DNA of 7,275 nt from an uncultured Eubacteriales bacterium (GTDB lineage: Bacteria; Bacillota; Clostridia; UMGS1810), in assembly GCA_902493665.1 (NCBI GenBank), contig CABUQL010000059.1:1-7275 (forward strand), read 5' to 3'. Each line of letters starts with the position of its first letter. Positions within the stretch are counted from its first letter, which is position 1. The notes beneath the pieces are model-generated. The model saw only the letters and a program-made list of their open reading frames with translations. It was not told the DNA's origin and did no database searches. Of this stretch, positions 6,569-7,275 are shown piece by piece. A program made the translations under genes and the position numbers.

Positions 6569-6607
6569 TGTCACAATACAAAAAAATAATGTCACGTTAT
6601 GCAATGG
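6569..6607 (+). promoter_or_regulatory. second AraC-type operator, facing the HAD gene
   Basis: TGTCAC at 6569-6574 and TGTCACGTTATGCAATGG at 6590-6607 have cores exactly 21 bp apart. The 39 bp match the reverse complement of 1187-1225 at 31 positions, including 10 of 12 in the segment after the second core. The site ends at the -35 region of the promoter for the gene at 6709. Relative to a start near 6639, the half-sites lie at about -70 and -49, as araI1 and araI2 do at araBAD. It is inferred to be an activation site for the regulator encoded at 1240-1989. Confidence 0.6.
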
Positions 6608-6632
6608 TTTTTTTGAAAAATGTTTATATAAT
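6605..6632 (+). promoter_or_regulatory. predicted activator-dependent promoter of the HAD gene
   Basis: A perfect -10 TATAAT (6627-6632) has a poor -35, TGGTTT (6605-6610), 16 bp away and overlapping the end of the AraC-type operator. A good -10 with a poor -35 abutting an activator site is the class II pattern. The start would be near 6639, with a leader of about 70 nt. Confidence 0.5.
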
Positions 6633-6708
6633 TAATATAGGGAAAGTTTGTCTTGTTTTTATTTTTTATAAGAAAGCTTTGCTTGGCGTGTGCAAAAGGA
6701 GAAAAAAT

Positions 6709-7275
6709 ATGCAAAACATCAATATAAACAAACTGAAAGTCGTGGCAATGGATCTGGACGGCACGCTGACGCAGCACAAAGAAACGCTGTGCGAGGAAAA
6801 TAAAGCGGCACTGGATCGTCTTGCCGCACGCTATACTCTTTTAATGGCGGGAGCCGGTCAGGTCATGCGCATCTTCAACCAGTTGGGAAAATATCCGATC
6901 GATATCATCGGAAATTACGGCTTGCAGTTCGGAAAGTACAATAAAGAAACCGGGACGCAGGACATTCTGCGCGATGATCATTTTTCTGCCGATCGGGATG
7001 TGATCGAAGAAAAAGCAAAACAAATACGCGAAAAATACGGGTATACGCATTTTGCCGGCGACAGCGTCGAATATCATCCGTCGGGGTGTATTACGCTTGC
7101 TGTTTTGGGAACAAAAGCCGTGCAGAGTGACAAGCTTTCTTTTGACCCTGACCGTGCCAAGAGAAGAGCTATATACCCCGAGGTATGTGCGCTTTTCTGC
7201 GAATACAATGTCTTTGTCGGTGGCTCATCCTCTTTTGATATGGCGCCCAAACCGTACAATAAGTATTATGCGCTG
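6709..7275 (+). CDS. HAD-IIB, phosphomannomutase-like sugar phosphatase, 3' end cut by window edge
   Basis: Haloacid-dehalogenase superfamily enzyme, cytoplasmic, probably acting on a sugar phosphate; 189 codons are present and the frame is open at the right edge. Seen: motif I MDLDGTLT (residues 14-21) with the nucleophile Asp15 and second Asp17; an IIB-type cap region with VEYHPSGCITLAVLGTKA; and a closing segment SSSFDMAPKPYNKYYAL (about 173-189) that resembles the SFDVFP-WDK-YCL region of eukaryotic-type phosphomannomutases (about 245 residues). The final acidic metal motif is beyond the edge. Phosphatase versus mutase activity cannot be decided. ATG 6709 has a strong site, AAAAGGAGA at 6694-6702, and leaves the normal short N-terminus before motif I. 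Composition differs from its neighbours: about 48% GC in three sampled lines, CTG for 7 of 16 leucines and mostly CGN arginines, suggesting acquisition by transfer. The promoter carries the AraC-type operator shared with melA. Confidence 0.85.
   Translation, partial: MQNININKLKVVAMDLDGTLTQHKETLCEENKAALDRLAARYTLLMAGAGQVMRIFNQLGKYPIDIIGNYGLQFGKYNKETGTQDILRDDHFSADRDVIEEKAKQIREKYGYTHFAGDSVEYHPSGCITLAVLGTKAVQSDKLSFDPDRAKRRAIYPEVCALFCEYNVFVGGSSSFDMAPKPYNKYYAL

Larger units (their letters stand above)
6222..6708. other. intergenic region with several promoters but no convincing gene
   Basis: About 490 bp of very AT-rich DNA. It holds a small palindrome GGTTTA/TAAACC (6301-6306 with 6317-6322), a consensus promoter (6329-6357), a weaker promoter-like pair TTGTTT-17-TATAAT (6510-6538), an AAAGGAG sequence (6548-6554), an AraC-type operator (6569-6607), and the activator-type promoter of the downstream HAD gene. 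No rRNA, tRNA, CRISPR or intact transposase is visible. The only open frames are short and lack ribosome sites, or are better explained otherwise. Confidence 0.6.

Noticed and set aside
1..7275. CRISPR array, tRNA or rRNA gene, prophage or intact insertion sequence
   Set aside because: No regularly spaced repeats, no cloverleaf-like segment and no transposase or integrase motifs were found in either strand by eye.

Overview
The window looks like chromosomal DNA of a low-GC Gram-positive bacterium, probably a Clostridia-type Firmicute. The genes are AT-rich with many AAA, GAA, ATT and AGA codons, Shine-Dalgarno sites are strong, sigma-A type promoters are near consensus, and metG is followed by tatD as in Bacillus and Clostridium. 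No genus can be named from this sequence alone.

Layout: (1) 1-1012, minus strand: a GH4 alpha-galactosidase (melA type) that runs off the left edge. (2) 1013-1239: a compact divergent control region holding the melA promoter, the promoter of the regulator and a two-half-site AraC-type operator. (3) 1240-1989, plus strand: an AraC-family regulator, most likely starting at TTG 1240. (4) 1990-2197: a 72-bp bulged inverted repeat, then the metG promoter. (5) 2198-4138: methionyl-tRNA synthetase with a C-terminal tRNA-binding domain. (6) 4139-4230: two hairpins, the second a good intrinsic terminator. (7) 4270-5031: a TatD-family metal-dependent hydrolase. (8) 5073-6095, minus strand: a membrane acyltransferase (Acyltransferase_3 family) interrupted by one in-frame TAA, with its own strong promoter. 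(9) 6096-6708: a gap of about 600 bp with no convincing gene but several promoters and a second AraC-type operator. (10) 6709-7275, plus strand: a HAD-IIB, phosphomannomutase-like phosphatase of clearly different base and codon composition, cut by the right edge.

The main observation is a 39-bp site present twice in opposite orientation. On its reading strand it is TGTCAC, then TGTCACrTTwTGCAATGG with the two TGTCAC cores exactly 21 bp apart. One copy (1187-1225) faces the alpha-galactosidase; the other (6569-6607) faces the HAD gene. They agree at 31 of 39 positions, and each ends at the -35 region of a promoter with its -10 about 20 bp further on. This is the geometry of AraC bound at araI1-araI2. 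The site facing melA also covers the regulator's own -35 and -10. The simplest model is that the regulator activates melA and the HAD gene and represses itself, so the two window edges would belong to one sugar regulon around a housekeeping metG-tatD block.
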